A DNA stretch of 64,000 nucleotides from Plecoglossus altivelis (taxonomy: Eukaryota; Chordata; Actinopteri; Osmeriformes; Plecoglossidae). Position 1 is the first letter of the stretch, and every line of letters starts with the position of its first letter. Position numbers and translations under genes: made by a program. This document shows, in pieces, positions 61,860-64,000 of this stretch. The notes beneath the pieces are model-generated. The model was not told the DNA's origin and did no database searches. It was given only the letters and a program-made list of their open reading frames with translations. The stretch spans positions 1 through 64,000 of the forward strand of contig BROE01000020.1 of assembly GCA_036571765.1 (NCBI GenBank), read 5' to 3'.

Positions 61860-64000
61860 CTTGGCTCCTGGGTGGTTCTCTGGCTCAAACAGGAGGCTGG
61901 AGCTGGGAAAGGCTGTTCCAACAGGAAAGCTTCTGGGCGAGAGCTTCTCTTACTCCTGTTATCCAAAATGTGTCTCCTCTTTTATCATTTAGTCCTGTTT
62001 ACTACTGTAGTCCTGGCGTCTGCCTCTCTCTGCTTTTCCCCATCGGTCTCTCCCTGGTGTCTCTCTTGCTCAGTCTGACTGACACTGTTCTGACTCTTCT
62101 CTCCTTTACCCTCTCTCACCCTCTCTCTCTCTTACCCCCCCCCCCCAACCACCACCACCACCACCTCTCCACCTCCTCCCCCTCTCTCCCGCCCGTGATC
62201 GCGAGTATTGGTTGGCTGAACAGTTGGTCAGAACAGAGAATATAAATATAGACAATGAGTGTCATTCGTCCAAGAGAGGGGGTGACACGAGGGGGCAAGG
62301 GCGTGGATCACACGCAGCAGGATTGGAAGTTGGAATGGAGGGGTAGTTGTCATTGAGACGTAACACTGCTCTACCTCATGAGCACTCCAGGCTAACATCG
62401 CTGCAAACACACTGACCTGAACCGAATGCTGTGAACCTTTGTGCATGTGTAAGGGGTATTTTATTGCTGTAATTGTTTGTTTTTTTCAAAATTTCGGGAA
62501 ACCACCCATTTTCTCAAAACTTTAAACCCAAATCTTCAACGTACGTTCACCAAGCTATGACTCGTCTGGCAAAAAACAATCGCCTCAAAAAACTTGTTAA
62601 TCTGTGTTCAAAATCTACCAATTCTTTTAGATCCAACACACAGCCAGTCAAAAAATCTACACTGCAGAGCATTCGTTAAACATTATATAAAAACCGAGAA
62701 TTACATTTCAATACACTAATTAATATTACAACTGCAAAATCTGAGTCGACAAGAGATTCATACTGTGTTTGTGTAGGTCCAACAGCAGGGCCTTTTTCCA
62801 TGGTGTCCAAATAAAACACTGTATTGTACGTGCTTTGTCATTTGTATATTTATATGCATTACTTTTTATAAAAAGAGTGATTGAATCGATCAATTTATTA
62901 AAACCACTAAGTGTATGGTTAGAGAATGGAGTTTAGTGTTTTGGCAGTTGTAAGGAACTGTGAAGTTTGTCCTCAGATGCTGGCTAAGTATTGAGTTCTG
63001 ATTGGCTGTGACAGACTTGCTATAATATGCTGTGACGTCATTGGCCGCTTGCCAAGTTGCCCTTGCATATGTCTAGGAGTAGAATTACTGTCATGTAACG
63101 GAATGTGTGGTGGTTGAAGTGTGTGTCTGCGACTGAACTATGGCTAAACGTGTATCAACAGTCGTCGCCTCTCACACAAGATTCAGAGCTTATTTAGGGG
63201 TATCACTTTTTAGTCCTTTAATGTCTTATGTTGTGTGTTAATACTAGATTTGAGAGGAGAAGTCCACGTCACAATGGCTAGTTGGTATTTAAGTGTAACA
63301 AAAAAAACTTTAGTTAATAACATTAATTCATTAATTATGAAATGTCCATGGCAAGTGAATACCCGCCAGTTTGGTACTTTCCTCCATGGTACATCAGAAT
63401 AATTCCAGATGAACAGATGGGTACCTGCTCTTTGCTATCAGCAGTCATTTGCCAGTCGTAAATGTCTGATGACTAGTTTGTCACTCTGGTCGGTGAGGTG
63501 AAGATACGCTTTGTCTCTCCTGAAGACACTGGCTTCCAGCAAAGATACCCTGTCTTAACATTTACATGGAGGTTTTTTCAAGATGTTTTAGATACCCTGC
63601 TTTCCTTATGACAGGATACCAACTAATCAATTGTCTGCCTATTCACACTTCCGTAATTCAATGACAGGCCAAGTCAGTTAAAACAATTAAGACCAATAAG
63701 GGCATTATCACATAGATCTAATGTACGCTAGGAGTCAGGTCTTGGGTTAGAAACAGCAAAGGTCTTGTGATACCAGCCAAGGCACCAGTGTTATCTGACG
63801 TAGAGTCACCCAATCGGAAAGGCATTTTCAGGCAGCCATCTCTTGTTTCTCAGAAAATTGGGAAAGTTGCCTGCAATGATTGAAAACATATTGTCCCTGA
63901 GGGATAATATAGGGTTCTCAAGTTTCATCAAAGGTTTCGCCTGAGATACCTGTTAACGTTTGGGTACAAATTTTGGCGGAAGTTGGGTGCTGGTGATGTT
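61860..64000 (-). promoter_or_regulatory. cacna1s: cacna1s 5' untranslated and upstream region
   Basis: No second gene is seen. A C-run followed by CCACCACCA (62135-62175) within a CT-rich stretch lies about 300 bases above the ATG. CTATATTTAT on the minus strand near 62250 resembles a MEF2 site with one mismatch, which would suit a muscle gene. Beyond 62450 the DNA is AT-rich and featureless. The transcription start was not located. Confidence 0.35.

Overview
This is animal nuclear DNA from a ray-finned (teleost) fish. The evidence is many-exon genes with GT/AG introns, a fish-type FISNA-NACHT-LRR-B30.2 immune receptor gene, teleost repeats (L2-like and Rex1-like LINEs, a tRNA-derived SINE, hAT-type MITE pieces) and abundant CA/GT microsatellites and minisatellites. 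The species cannot be named from the sequence alone.

Layout. (1) 1-16.6 kb, plus strand: a tandem NLR (NLRC3-like) locus. A truncated 3' piece of one copy (1-532) is followed by a LINE scrap and then a nearly complete second copy. That copy has N-terminal exons, one long FISNA-NACHT exon, five LRR exons, a 47-nt linker exon and a B30.2 exon; an L2-like LINE sits in its LRR introns. (2) 19.7-25.7 kb, plus: stk38 (NDR1 kinase), 13 coding exons, 468 codons plus stop, uninterrupted. (3) 27.2-31.0 kb, minus: kctd20, six coding exons, 340 codons, convergent with stk38. The pair is also adjacent in mammals. (4) 31.4-34.45 kb, minus: a nearly full-length but dead Rex1-like LINE just upstream of kctd20. 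(5) 35.4-36.3 kb: a near-perfect inverted repeat between genes. (6) 37.5-61.9 kb, minus: cacna1s (Cav1.1, the skeletal-muscle L-type calcium channel alpha subunit). I resolved 43 coding exons that sum to 1,803 in-frame codons including the stop. Its introns hold a plus-strand tRNA-Leu-like gene, a SINE, MITE halves, a LINE tail and many tandem repeats. (7) 61.9-64 kb: upstream of cacna1s, no gene recognised.

Main biology. cacna1s carries glutamine instead of glutamate at the domain I selectivity-filter position. This fits the known teleost condition in which Cav1.1 acts as a voltage sensor for excitation-contraction coupling without conducting calcium. Its IVS3-S4 linker, the tuning element of Cav1.1 gating, is built from two very small exons. 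A second theme is tandem duplication centred on splice sites in stk38 and kctd20, where decoy donors or acceptors lie close to the real ones. No unrelated new multi-gene system is evident.

Exon boundaries were set by hand from GT/AG sites, reading-frame continuity and remembered family sequences. No alignment or database search was possible.
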